A stretch of DNA of 64,000 nucleotides from Pestalotiopsis fici W106-1 (GCF_000516985.1 NW_006917092.1:2434619-2498618); one strand, 5' to 3'; positions 22,335 to 33,995 are shown, counted from the first letter of the stretch. The notes: generated from the letters alone by a model not told the origin. Numbers and translations are program-made.

Positions 22335-22858
22335 ATGTGTTGTGCCTCAATCATTATTTCGACCTCACAATTATGTCTTTTCATCGTAATTTTCGAGGGA
22401 TATGTTACCTTTGCTACCGGACAGGCTGGGGAAACCCCAGTTGCTTGTGAATTGGGCGCTGGACACCAGTTACTCAAGCACCGACGCCACCATAATTGAG
22501 TCGACCAAAAACATTGCCACGACTCAAGACTCAAGATTCCAGACTACCGTGCAACACACAAGTTGAGCTTATTTTCCTATACTGCGCCTGACTACTTGCA
22601 AGGTTCATCGTCAAGAAACACTTCTGGGCAAGTGAACTAGACAACCAAGGAGACCACAGAAATGACCCTTGTTTCCTCAAAATCTAGTACACAAATAGCC
22701 AGCTTGTGACCACTGCAAACGGACTTCTGATGTTGCTCAAATACCTGCCTCACTTTACTCATTCTCAAACCAGAAGTTGGGGCCATCCTTCATGGAGATG
22801 ACCTCATCTCTACCCCCTCCCTCTCTCCCTGAGAGCTGTTGGTCGAGCCCGGCTTGGC

Positions 22859-24669
22859 TCACTGCAAATCTTCACCATAAGGTGTATCATCGTCACAGTT
22901 GCGTCGATGGGTCACCATATTCTGCTCAAGGGTGTAGTACGAGACCGGGCTGCCAGTCTTGAGTTCACGCAGAACGGCGCCCATGTAGTCGAAGCGGAGG
23001 TTGCCCAGGGCGTCGAATCGAGGACGGCCAGTCTAGATTGGAGAAAATTATCAGCAGTCGTTCTTGGACGTGGGATGATAGAGTATCATGACTACTCACC
23101 ATTTGGTGGATGTCTGGAATGGCCATGTCGATCATTTCCTCGTCAGGGTCCTCCTAGCAAAGTCTCAGTCAATATGTTCGAACCTCTCTACCAATAGCCG
23201 CATGACTTACAAACTTGCAAACCTTCCACCAGGGCTCTCCTGTGCCATCGGACAGGCGCTTTGCCACTCGCTGCAATCAGGTTAGTCTTGTTTTTTTTTT
23301 AGAAAAAAAATTTATGTATTCTGCTGAATCACACTCACCTCAGCCTGCTTGTCGGTGTACGTGATGGGGCGAGTCTACCTGATATTAGCTATATTCCCTT
23401 TGATTCATAGGGGCGGAACTTACCACGCCATTGGGATCATTCACGTCATACTGTGCCTTGTAGAATTGGTACATGGAGGCGTAGTACATGAAGGATGAAG
23501 CCACGGAATCAGGGATTCGCACCTCAACAGGAGGTAAATCGGCATCGGAGCTGTCGTCATTGGCGCCGGCGTCCTCCTCATCAGGCTTTTCCTTGGGCTT
23601 GAGGTCCGAGACGCGCATAGTTCGAAATGCGGGATGATCCTGACGGATATTGCGGAGAAAGTCGATCCAGGGTGAACCGGGGCGCCAGCGAATGGGACCG
23701 TACAGGGCATCGACCGTCCACCAAAAAGGCTCGAAGCGCTGCTGAGGATTCTCAATTACAAAAGCTCGGTTGGTTTCGTAGTCGGTATGGAGATTGACAC
23801 CATAAGGGAGGCCAACATCGACTCCGGGCAGCTGGTAGTACTCCTTCTGAGTCTTGGTGAACTGCTCCCAGCGGTCGGCCATGTAAGTGGTCTTCATGAT
23901 GGCCTTGGTCGTCTCGAACATCATGCGGTGAGACTTTGTCTGGAGAGAGCAGTCATCGGTAATGGCCTTGGCATCCCTCAACAGCTTGATGCGCTTCTCG
24001 AGCTTGATAATTGCAGCTCTAGCCTGAAGCTCGTGCTTGCGAAAAGCGGGCATAGCATCATCGATACCATCAGGGAAGTAAGTCTCGCGGAGGCTCTTGT
24101 AGGAGTCGGGCATGTCCTCGTAAAAGTAGGGGAGCATGGCCTTGCCAAAAGAATAATGGTGATATTCAAAGACCTTCCAAGAACCAATCGTCTGAAAATC
24201 CTTCTTGCTCATCATCTGACGATGGACGTTTCGCGGCAGGGCAAAGACAATCCTCCAGGTCAAGAGGTGCTCGAGAACCTGCTCAGTCTCTCCAAGCCAG
24301 TAGCGAGCCTCGACCACCTTGATGATGATACGGAACTGTAGAGAAGTGTAGTGATTGAGTCTGACATCGGAAACGGTGAGCCAACCGGGGACCTCGCGGT
24401 TGACATCAAGAAGCATCTCGACAAGCTTGGGAAATGAAACAACTAGTCAATTCGTGAGCATGATATTCGTGGCCTGGAAATTTTGTTCTTCGATTCTTGG
24501 ATTGACACCTACTGGGAACCTGGCTCTTGACCTCCTTCTCATCAAGGTGGTCGGCCAGTTTGAGCATTGCCTCAGCATTGATGTTGTACTTCTTGACGAA
24601 CGAGCAGGCCAGCTCCATCGCGATGTCCTCTTTGGATACCTCCATCGAGGCAACGTTGGTCGATGCCAT
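22859..24669 (-). CDS. Conserved-looking protein of unknown function, six exons with three micro-exons
   Basis: Exons 24669-24513, 24442-23424, 23374-23339, 23270-23211, 23153-23100 and 23032-22859 join in frame to 499 residues ending in TGA. I do not recognise the family. The product looks soluble, with many aromatic and charged residues and no signal peptide or membrane span. Notable stretches are an Asp/Glu-rich linker in the middle of exon 2's second half (KPDEEDAGANDDSSDADLPP) and a helical basic segment (KLEKRIKLLRDAKAI). The last 106 residues are spread over four small exons (36, 60, 54 and 174 nt), and every junction after exon 2 is phase 0. All donors match GTRAGT or close variants (GTAGGT, GTAAGT, GTGAGT). 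Intron 3 contains T-rich and A-rich runs near its branch site. The protein-coding status is well supported by frame and splice signals; the function is unknown. Confidence 0.8.
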
Positions 24670-25898
24670 GGTATCTGTGGAACGAACCCGCTTGTGGCAG
24701 ATGAGCAGGATTCTGGTTGATGGTTCCAGAAGTGTGTTGCCAGGTACAGGTCAGAAAATATTGATCAAGGACAAACGGAAATATTATCTACAGTCCGGGG
24801 TGCTCAATTGTGTCGACTGTTGTCGACTGTCAAGAGGGGTGGATAAAAACAGGCTTGACGATGGAACAATCAAGCCTAAACGACAATCCAAGCCCAGGGC
24901 CTCATCGTCAGAAGTCCATCAAGGTCCCCAGGAACAATCACTTCAAGTGGCTGACCAAAGGATTCGACTTTGATTCTTGACCCAACCACCTCTGACATTT
25001 GGTCTCTACAGTAGTTCTGCTTGAATGGCTCAACGTGAAGTGTATCATATGTCCATCACAAGGGCTCTATCTGGATGGCCTCGAAGATAAAGTGCTTTAT
25101 GTGGCTCAAAAGGAGACTTTTATTGATAGCCATGGTTAAGGAGTTCATTTTATTGCTCAAATATCACCGTTCAACAGTCCTTGCAGTGGGAAATTGTTGT
25201 CAATTGTCCCTGTAGAGTTCTGAGCACAGTAAGAGGTGCACGTCTTGTATCGTGTACTCCAATGTCTCCATTGTGTGTATTTCCAGCAAATCAAGAACGC
25301 ATCGAAAGTCTGGCACATATCAAAACAAAAGCATCGCCTTGGCATCGAGTCTCAATGTACATCAGCGTTCTCTAAATAACGGCTCAGTTGGAAGTGGGAA
25401 TAATCATTGTAGATGCCAGCAATGAAAAGTCATGCAACGAGCGGGATCCCTCTGGGCCACTGACTTGGCCATGTCACAGTCGAACAGAACTGTTACCTCA
25501 TGTCCAATAACATGGCCCCACTGCTTCTGAATAGTTACAAACGATTGGAATCTATTGGACAGCCAATAAGCTGAACCCTAGCCCCGTTTGCAAACAAGCT
25601 ACAGCTGTAGGCCAGCTTTGAGGCTGGTGGTGAGCTTCAAGAGGTCAAGAAAAGCTGCCCACGCAGCCCCCCAGCCGCCTGAATTAATTTTCTTTTCATT
25701 CCTTCAAAGTCGTGGCCCTTCTGGACTCTGTTAGCTCACAACTTTCCACATCTTCAAAACTTTTTTTGGTGGTTCACCTTGCCAAAGCACAACCTTTCAG
25801 CTTTCTTCACTTCCACCACAAACCTGTACCAACACCATCCTCACCAGACACATTCATCAGTTCAATCAATCACTTGGTCTGTCAGACAAGTCGTTACC
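24670..25898. other. Divergent intergenic region upstream of the HMG-box gene
   Basis: About 1.2 kb between the unrecognised gene (-) and the HMG-box gene (+), so it carries both promoters. The last 200 bp before 25899 are C/T- and CA-rich like a fungal leader (CATCTTCAAAAC, CCACCACAAACC). A near-perfect 10-bp direct duplication, TGTCGACTGT, stands at 24812-24831. No gene is seen. Confidence 0.5.
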
Positions 25899-28487
25899 AT
25901 GTCCTCTCTTGTCCCTGCCAATGGCCAGCAGGCCTACATTGGCCTTGGATACCTCTCACCCGAACTGTGCTGGGAGCACCTTCAGGTGCAGTTGAGTCCC
26001 TTCACCCAAGTCATTGCTATTGACGCTCGCGACTATGATGCTTGGACCCAAGACACTCGAAACATCCTTGTCCAGATGTTCATGTAAGTATCTGACAGAT
26101 GTCAATTCTCTTTCTCTTGTTCCACCTATTGCAATCCTGTTTCCATTCTCTACTTCTATCTCCATTTCTGTTTCTTTTTCCATTCCTGTTTTCCCCTTTG
26201 CTTGACGGTTGTCCAATTTAGCACATTTCATCTCCTCTTCTTTTCTCATTCCTTCACTCCCCATTCCAATCCTTTTCAATTACCATTTCATCTTGATTTC
26301 CATTTATTATTTCCGTTTTCGTCCCGTCTTGCTGCAACTTTCTTCTTCACTCTATTACTCTCTTACAGTCACATTCTTTTCCCCACGAGAAGCACTGCCA
26401 ATAAGGATCATACTGACAGTAAATCAGGCATCATGCTCGTACTCACGATGCTCGCTACGTTCGCGATGCCGCTGGCGGCCGCGTCTTTCTTGGCGCTGTC
26501 GAGCATCTTACCACGGAACATGTTGTTGTTCTCAACATCCCTGGCTCTGACCTCCCTGTCATGCTTCCTCGTGCCAGCATTTGGGCAGGCCCAAACAGCA
26601 CCAACAATGCTCAGAACCAATACAGTTTCACCCCTTCGCCTCCTCAGAACCACCAGCAGCAGGTTCACCAGCAGATGGTCAACCAATTTGGCACTCCCCC
26701 CTCATACTCTATGCCGGCCATGATGCCTATGGGCACGGGAATGCAGATGAATGTCCCCATCTCTACCGCTCCTATTTCTACTCCTGCTGCACCCAAGACT
26801 CCCGAGCAGCAGGAGGAGACACCGACCAAGGCACCTTCGTCTCGCAAGCGCAAGTCTACTACCAAGACTCCCGGTTCCCGCAAGCGCAACACCAGCAATG
26901 TCCGCATCAAGAAGAGTGATAGCGACGACGGCGAGGACAAGAACAACTCAAGCCCTTCTGGCAACAAGGTCAAGGTCAACCTGGTGCAGGTGCCCGAGCT
27001 CAACACTGCCCTTGCCAAAGGAGAGGAAGGTCAGGCCGCAAAGGACTAGAAGTCCTCGTCTGCGGATGACTTTACTATCAAACACCACTCCGTTTACCAC
27101 AAGGCCAGCTACCGATCCGGCGCACCTCGTCCCCAGAATTCGTTCATGCTGTACCGCAGGACCATGTGCAAGGACATGAAGATCCAACGCCCTGAGCTCA
27201 AGAACAACGAAATTTGTAAGTCGCTCCTATCCTACCTGTTTCTTGAACTCCAAAGATCATAGCGGGGATTTCTTGGCAGCCTTTTTTGGCGTCATTGTAC
27301 TATGACTAACAACTACAATAGCCAAGGTCCTCGGTGACATGTGGAACGCAATGTCCGAGGACGAGAAGGGTATTTGGAGGGCTCGCCAAGAAAAGGCGCG
27401 CGAGGAGCATGAGAAGAAATATCCTGACTATCGCTACAACCCACTGCAAGCCGCCGAGAAGGAGGAGCGCGAGCGCAAGAAGCAGGAAGAGCGCGACCTG
27501 AAGAAGAAGCAGAAGGAGGAGCAAAAGACCGCAAAGAAGAACAAGACCAGCGCTGCTACTACTACTACTCCTACTTCAGCCCCTGCTAACAACGTCTCGG
27601 GCTTCCATGGCTCTCCAACTGGCCAGACTACCACGTCTGAATTTCAGCATCCGTATCACACGGGCTCTGATATGACTGCCCCGATTGCTGAGAACGATGA
27701 TTTCTCAGTTGGCCACAGTGATCCGTTCACTTCTCCCCTCTCCTATGGTCAGGCCAACCCCGTCACCTCAGCCAATGCCACATCATCTCCCGGCCAGGCT
27801 CAGTATCAGAACAATGCTGTCGATTCGCATTTCCAGAGCAATGACACCACTGCCAACAGCATCCCCTACAACAACGACGACGCACAGATGCCCGAGATGG
27901 GCACCGAGTTCAACTTTGACTTTGGAGACCTAGACTTATCCAACTTTGACTTGGACCATCTCAACTTTGCCGCCAACCTCGCCAACCAGATTCGAAACGA
28001 GTCGTCCGACAATAGCGTCATGGCCAGCAGTGCCACGCCCAACAACAGCGTCACCGCCAACAATGAGATCTCCTATCCCGAGATCGTCACCACTGAGACG
28101 ATCAACATAGAGCCCCCTATCCTCCACCACGAGACCGCGGTCCAGGAGACAGTCGACCCCAACGAGGGACCCGTCTTCAACTACAATGTCGAGGACGCTC
28201 TCCTGGCCGCCCTGGGCGAAGGCGCCAACTACCTCCAGCTGGGCTTTGAGTCGCCCCTCGACAATCACAACGCTGCCGTTGGTCCTCTCTTCAGCGATGC
28301 AGTTGCAGCAGCACCCACCACTGTTGGTGGTGCTACCAGCATGCCTCCTCCCGTTGACTCTCACGCAACCGAGACTCTTCAGCCCGTTCTCCGCGATGAG
28401 ACGTTTGTGGCTGATGATATTCCCACCACCTTTGCCGAGTTGCTTGAGAACCCTGGCCCTTCCTACCAGGATTATTTCAAGATGTAG
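25899..28487 (+). CDS. MATA-type HMG-box transcription factor with an in-frame TAG before the DNA-binding domain
   Basis: Exons 25899-26083, 26428-27215 and 27322-28487 join to one frame of 713 codons including the final stop, interrupted by a single TAG at 27047-27049 (codon 269). Read to the TAG the product has 268 residues and no DNA-binding domain. Read through, it has 712. The HMG box lies at about 296-363 (PRPQNSFMLYRR, NNEISKVLGDMWNAMSEDEK, YPDYRYNP). A Lys/Arg-rich stretch precedes it (RKRKSTTKTPGSRKRNTSN) and a basic coiled segment follows it. The long C-terminus is acidic and Asn-rich, like an activation domain. The box resembles the MATA_HMG group of sexual-development regulators but not MAT1-2-1 or MAT1-1-3 specifically. 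Intron 2 lies inside the HMG box. Intron 1 is long (344 nt) and pyrimidine-rich. Whether the TAG is edited, read through or spliced out is open. Confidence 0.8.
27043..27055 (+). other. In-frame TAG within a 5-bp hairpin (candidate mRNA editing or readthrough site)
   Basis: GGACT-AGA-AGTCC is a perfect 5-bp stem with a 3-nt loop. The A of TAG (27048) is the first loop base and follows a U, the preferred setting for A-to-I editing in Sordariomycete fruiting bodies. Editing would turn UAG into UGG (Trp269) and restore the HMG box. Confidence 0.6.
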
Positions 28488-29091
28488 TAAGGGGGAAAGG
28501 ATTTTGATGTGGTCTTCTTGAACCAGTTGGCTCATTCTAGGTGGTTTTCTTTTGTGTTTTCTTTTTGTGTTTGGCCACTGTATATTGCCGAGATTGTGTA
28601 TAGGCAACAGAATGTAACGAGAAAATGCCATAGCAATGCCAAAATAAATATGAATCCATCGACCTGAAGCCTGGAATTAAAGAAGTGAATGGCGATTAGC
28701 GTATTGATCTTTCATCTCTCGTGCGTCACCATGGCGTCAGGATCCGTCCCGTCGAAAGGAGTATGAATGCCATCTCTTGCTTTGTTCCTTAGTGATGCTT
28801 CTCTGCATACAATTGCGAGTCTGTTCATGTGGCAAGTTGACATTTCTCATGTAGTTCAATGTCAGCCAAAAAGAAGAGATGTGCCTCGTGATGATACTAC
28901 CTCTCACTATGACATGTGTAAAAACCAATCTCCCATCGTCTATGGACAATGGAAAATCATAAGCGAATACCCTAAAATCCATGTTCAAAAGCCAACGAAC
29001 GCGCTAGAATTTCCATGTATCCTACACAGTACAAAAAGAGAACCAAAGGCTATCCAAGCAAAAATTCCATCAAGAGTAAGAAGCCGTCATC
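28488..29091. other. Convergent spacer between the HMG-box gene and the acidic-protein gene
   Basis: About 600 bp holding the 3' UTRs of both genes. An AATAAATA-like polyadenylation signal stands near 28642. No other gene is seen. Confidence 0.5.
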
Positions 29092-32042
29092 CTAGGCAGC
29101 CGTCTCGTCAAGCTCTCCCTCAGGCTTCTTCTCAACGTTCTCCTCAGGTTTGTCCTCGGCCTGAAGGTTGGCCTCGGGCAGCTCCTCAGGCCTGGTCTCG
29201 GACAGTACCTCGACCTCCTCGGTCGCTGCTTGTCCTTCAGCTTCAATCTTCTCCTCGATATTTTCTTCAGCCACCGTCAGAGATTCCTGGGGGGGTTCGT
29301 CCACCTTGTCTTCTAGCTTTGGCTCCGGGGCCGCAGGCTCTATAGCAATGGGTTCTGTAATGATAGCTTCGCTGGCGACAGGCTCGGCAGCAACGGGCGC
29401 AGAGGCCATGGACTCTACAATCTCGGCCGTTGGCTGTTCCGGAGGCGCATCCACAACGGGAGCGCTGACCTGCGACGTATTCTCTTGCTGCTCATTTCCC
29501 GTCTCGCCATGTCTGTCAAGCACAGCTTCGAGGCCACCAAGCAAATCTGGGCTCTCTGGTTCGCGTTCCTGGTCCAAAGGCGCCTTGTCCGTGGCTTCCG
29601 TCTGTAAAGGATTTAAGGCTGGCAAAGTCGTCGCCACTATCTCCTCAGTTGGAGCTATTGGGATTTCGATGGAAGGAGCACTGGCAATATCGGTTACTTC
29701 TGTGATTTGCGCAACCGATGTGGGCAATGTTTCCGCTGGTGGTGTGACTTTCTGGGGCTGTTCCAGTTCCTCAGGTTGTTCAAGCTGCTCAGGTTGCTCA
29801 GGTCGCTCAGGTTGCTCAGATTGCTCAGGTAGTTCAGTTTGCTCAGATTGCTCAGGTAGTTCAGTTTGCTCAGATTGCTCAGGTAGTTCAGTTTGCTCAG
29901 TCTGTCCGGGCTGTTCGGCTTGTTCAGACGGCCGAGATTGCTGTGGCTGCTCAGGTTGCTCAGGCTGGACAACGTCCATGGCCTCATCAACTTGTTCAGC
30001 TTGTTCAGACTGTTCAGGTTGCTCTACTTGGTCCGATTCTTGGACAATGACTGGCGGTGCGTCTCCCATGATCGAGTCTGATGGTTCCGGAGCAGCTACC
30101 AGCGGCGTAGATTCCTTCTCGACACTGGATGCCTCTCTTATTACAGGTGTTGTAATGAAAGGCGGTGCAGCCTCCACAGTTTCTGGCTCGCTTTGTGCCG
30201 GTACGGCCTCAGAAGTGCTAGTAGCCTCTTCAGCCGCAATGGGGACCTCTGGAGGGATTTCCTCATTCGGGGAGATATTCGTTGTGTCGACAACTTCCTC
30301 AACAACAACTTGGCCGTCACTCGTATGAGTTTCTGTTACAACCTTGGTATCTGCGATGACCTCTGGTTGAGATTGACTAATATCGGTCATCTCCGTGTCC
30401 AAGTGATCTTGTGGTTCAGGAGCCGGGGTCTCTTGGCTGGTAGATTCGACAACCTGCGCAATGATAGGTTCTACAGATTCCACTGGAGCCGGAAGTGGAT
30501 CCAATGACGAGGAGGTCTGCAATTCCGAGATCTCGGGCACCGGTGCTGCAACGGCGGGCGTTGGGGGTGGCGGCCATGTTGCCGTGGCAGCCTCAACCAC
30601 CGGAGCTGCTGATACTGGGGCCAGATTGAGAGGTACTGATTCTGTTGGCGATGGTACCAGGACGTTTTTCAATGGGCTACCCTCGTAGATTGGCGATATG
30701 AGGCTAGGCGGTTGAATTGGAGCAACTGCAGCAATGGCCGGCGCTTGTGGTGGCGCACCAACCGGCTCGTCTGTCGAAATGTCCATTGCATCAGGATTCA
30801 CTAGAGGAGCACTGATGACCGGCGGATCGACTGAAGGCGAGTGCTTTAGTTCGTGATCAGTGCTGCCTTCCTTTCTTGCTGGCGTTCCCTTTTCGCTTTC
30901 GAGGCCTTCGCCATCGTCGTCGTCGCCTTCGTCACCCTCGTCACCGTCATCTCCATCGTCATCTCCGTCTTCATCGTCGTCACCTTCTGCCATTTCAGTA
31001 TCCTGAGGTTTGTTGTCGTCACCACCCTCTTGTTTGACGTCCTGTCGCTCAGATTAGTAAACAGAGAGGATAAAGAGTCTAAGTGGGCAATTGAACTCAC
31101 ATTGGCCACACCTTCAGGTTTGACACCGCCATCCGCCGCAACAACTCCAGGAGCGCCAACCTGAGGGATAGATGGACCTGGTAGCGGCAGCTTCTTCTTA
31201 CGACCTCTGCCGGGCCCTTTGGCTTTCCTCTTAGGCGGAGGAGGTCGTCTCCGGACAGGTGTTGCGCCCGCACTTTCGGTATTTGCGCTGGCAGTCGGAG
31301 CCTGCACCACTGTCGTGGAAATGATCTCACCATCGACAGCCTGACCGGCCGCGAGAATGACTTCCTGGTTGTAAGGGTTGCCGGCAGCATCGATGCGACG
31401 AACGGTGGCCTTTGTAACGGTCGGACCAGAGGGATTCCCGACAGGCAGCGCAGCTGATAGAGTCACCGTGCCCTTTCTCCTCTTAGCCAGATGGGAAATG
31501 GTAGGACCTTCGGCGTTGCGCGGCACCTGCTTCCAGACCTTGACCATGTAACCCTTAGTGCTGAGGTCTTCCTCCTTTTTATCCGACTTCTCTGGCGCAG
31601 CGTCCCCATCGGCCTCTTCTTCTTCCGCCGGAGCTGGGCGCTTGTACAACCGTCCAGATCGCGCTGCTCGCAGCAGCTCTTGTGTGTGCGTCGGGAGAAG
31701 ATGCGAGTCCTTGGGCATGCCGTGGGGTAATTCAATGGCCCAGATGTCGTTCTTCTGCGTGGTCTCGACGGGAGGGGGCGGCGCAATGTTTACCCATTCC
31801 TGCCTCCATTGTCGAACAGGAAGACCTGATGAAAATATGATGAGAATTAAAGTCAAATGACGCCGTGAAAGGCGATGGCAGGGGATACATTGTATTGGAT
31901 ACCTTCAAAGTCGTCATGCTCCTGATAGCCAGCTCGGTTACCGCGCCGGGTCTGGGTGTGGGCTCGCATCTACTCATATATTCAGCAAATTGTACCTTTC
32001 AGGAAGCTTTCTCTTCTGGGCTATTCTCACAGTCGGCGCCAT
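29092..32042 (-). CDS. Large acidic, Pro/Glu/Gln-rich protein, probably nuclear; function unknown
   Basis: Exons 32042-32031, 31969-31903, 31825-31101 and 31041-29092 join in frame to 917 residues ending in TAG. Only the N-terminal third looks folded ([20 protein letters not shown], then [58 protein letters not shown]). A basic, Pro-rich nuclear-localisation-like segment ([21 protein letters not shown]) follows. The rest is a very acidic run (Asp/Glu/Gly, start of exon 4) and about 600 residues of low-complexity Pro/Glu/Ala/Val sequence with EQPEQ and LPEQSEQTE repeats. The architecture suggests a chromatin- or transcription-associated scaffold, but I do not recognise the family. Exon 1 has only four codons; its donor ACT|GTGAGA is strong and gives the only ATG in frame with exon 2. 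The gene converges with the HMG-box gene. Confidence 0.75.
29814..29894. repeat. 27-bp in-frame coding repeat, three perfect copies
   Basis: Three identical 27-bp units encode [13 protein letters not shown] nonapeptides in the acidic protein. Perfect identity at the DNA level points to recent expansion. Degenerate copies continue on both sides in the EQPEQ-rich region. Confidence 0.9.
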
Positions 32043-33221
32043 GATGCAGGGTGCGGGTAGGTGGCTTCGGGATGGCGAAAACTTCTACAAACTCGTGCTC
32101 ATCGAGTCTCGGCGCAAAGACGCCAGCGAAATCAGGCTATGCTGCACGTGTGTCGCGGTGTACCTAGTCGATACAGGATGAGAGTCAATGCGAGTAAATC
32201 TGATATACTCGACGATCCTAAAAAGAAATGAATGCACCTCGTGACGGGATTCAATGCCCGGCGGCAGTGTTTGTCGGCGAATCTAATGTGTATTGGTCGC
32301 AATTGATTTCAAGTCTACGTTTCGCGACTGTAGCAATGGACAAACGAGTCGCGGACCAGCTGGGACGTGGCGCACGGATCACCCTACTGTCGATGCATCT
32401 GCTGCGCTGTATGTAATCTGTTGGGTACATTCAACAGTTCTAAGGAATACCTAAGAGCAAGTATCCTGTCACGTAAATTAACAGATGAAGTCAAAAGTGT
32501 CGAAACGATTTTGGGTTATATCTAATCAATTAGAATATCGAAAAAATTGCAACGGGTCCGAACAATATTTGACAGAATGATTAGGTGACAATGTTATATC
32601 CGTACCTACCTACTAGTAAGTGGTACAAGGTAGGTGGAGATAACGAAGCTTTGGTTTAGGTACTCCGGGGATGCTGCCCCAGATTGATCTCTTTGGGCGT
32701 CTGTACTACATTTCAAGCACCGCTTGCTTATAAAAGTTTAAAGCTGGCCAAGTTGGTATCTATCAATGGCATTGCTTTGAAAATCCAAGTACTTGGTATG
32801 TTCTGCGAGGTTCCGCTAGCACACGCGGCGAACTTGGTTGAGCCGAGCTCAGTTCGACACTACAGATACAGGTGTGGTTCACGTAGCAAGTCCACTCACG
32901 ATGTCGAAATTTTCAAATGGCATCGTCAACTTTGGACAGACTACAATGATCAGGCGCAGTGGCGGCGATGATTTGTATTAAAGTTGATTAAGAGTAGTCC
33001 ATCAAGGGGTGTACCCGATACTCTCGGTCTACCACACAAGGCGATCTCTCTGCTTTGCTCGTGAGTGGAGGCGGCAAGCCTTTTTTCTATAAAGCCCTTC
33101 AGACCATCGGCGGCGTACTGTACAATTCCTTGTCTTATGGTACACATAGTAGTGGCGAGAGACGAGACAAGAAACTTTCGTCTCACGACGTCTTGAAAAC
33201 CTAGACTGTCATTGAGGCGAA
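32043..33221. other. Intergenic region, promoter side of the acidic-protein gene
   Basis: About 1.2 kb. It holds the promoter of the acidic-protein gene and, near 33222, the 3' UTR of ISD11. The part from 32440 to 32640 is AT-rich and contains an inverted repeat of ACCTACC / GGTAGGT (about 32604-32636). No gene is seen. Confidence 0.5.
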
Positions 33222-33995
33222 CTAATCCCAACTGCGAGGCGTTAGCACTTTGAAGCTGCTCTTTTTCTCCCAGGGCAGAGATTTGTAACATACCCAGTAT
33301 CCTTTTGCCTGGTGATACCTCCAGACTTGCCTGTTTGTTTCCCCTGTAAGATGGATTAGTTTAACCGTCTCCAGCTTCCTCTCTCGGACTACTCAGTTTC
33401 CCGCGTCCTGTTCGACAGCAGTCTGGCGTTCGGGTAGCAATAAACGTACCGACAAACCTCCGGCTTCCACCACTAACCGGTCCATCTGGTAAAACTGACT
33501 AATAGTCGTTTGGCGCTTCATCATGGCAAGCTCCTTTAGGCCCTTTTGCAGCAGCTCCTGTATCTGTCTCGGGTCCTCGACATGCTCGTGTTCCCGAAAG
33601 GCGTCGCGCGTCCGCCTGCGTGCGTACTCTCTAAAGTTGTATTCGCCAAAGTGGCTGCCTTGTCGGAGAAGCTGGCGGTACTGTGAAGATTGCGCATCAT
33701 CAAGTCAGCTCAATTGCGCTTCCAGTAGAGTGAACATCGTGTACGTCATGTCCCAGATGCTCGCTGAGAGGAGTCATAGATTGGGCAGAGCCCTTGTCCA
33801 TTCCCATCGACGGCCCTTGGGGCTTGGTCTTGCTGCAAAGCCTGACCAGGCAAGTCGTCCCAATGCCGCCCGCTTGCCAGCACAAGAGGTGAAGTTTCCA
33901 AGGGTGGGAAATATTTGGCAGTGTAGTAGAGGGCCACTCACCAGCGATCTTGCCTGCTGTGGCAGCTCGCCCTTAAGGGCCGAAACAACCGACAT
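33222..33995 (-). CDS. isd11: ISD11/LYRM4, LYR-motif subunit of the mitochondrial cysteine desulfurase, four exons
   Basis: Exons 33995-33942, 33680-33450, 33343-33294 and 33231-33222 join in frame to 114 residues ending in TAG. Isd11 stabilises the cysteine desulfurase Nfs1 in the mitochondrial matrix and is required for Fe-S cluster biogenesis. The LYR motif is created across the first splice junction ([12 protein letters not shown]). [17 protein letters not shown] and the [13 protein letters not shown]...[13 protein letters not shown] helix are typical of the family. The C-terminus [19 protein letters not shown] matches fungal Isd11 tails and depends on two further introns. The last exon is only 10 nt (T TGG GAT TAG). 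Without these introns the protein would end in unrelated residues. Intron 1 is 261 nt, the longest in the gene. Confidence 0.92.

Larger units (their letters stand above)
21151..22858. other. AT-rich intergenic region with minisatellites and hairpins
   Basis: About 1.7 kb upstream of APC5 and downstream of the unrecognised gene at 22.9 kb. The centre (about 21640-22340) differs in composition from the rest of the window. It is AT-rich, with two tandem repeat blocks, a 16-bp palindrome and two back-to-back hairpins. An open frame over the repeats (21815-22300) only encodes repeated Thr-Gly and Ala-Val-Pro-His units and looks like a by-product of the repeats. In many relatives COX13 and APN2 would follow APC5; neither is present. 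Confidence 0.6.

Noticed and set aside
25899..28487. HMG-box gene as the MAT1-2-1 or MAT1-1-3 mating-type gene
   Set aside because: The box (PRPQNSFMLYRRTMCKDM) and the overall architecture differ from both MAT HMG proteins, and APN2/COX13 are not adjacent. It is kept as a MATA_HMG-type regulator.
29168..30328. 386-codon Ser/Cys-rich plus-strand frame
   Set aside because: Antisense shadow of the repetitive acidic-protein gene.
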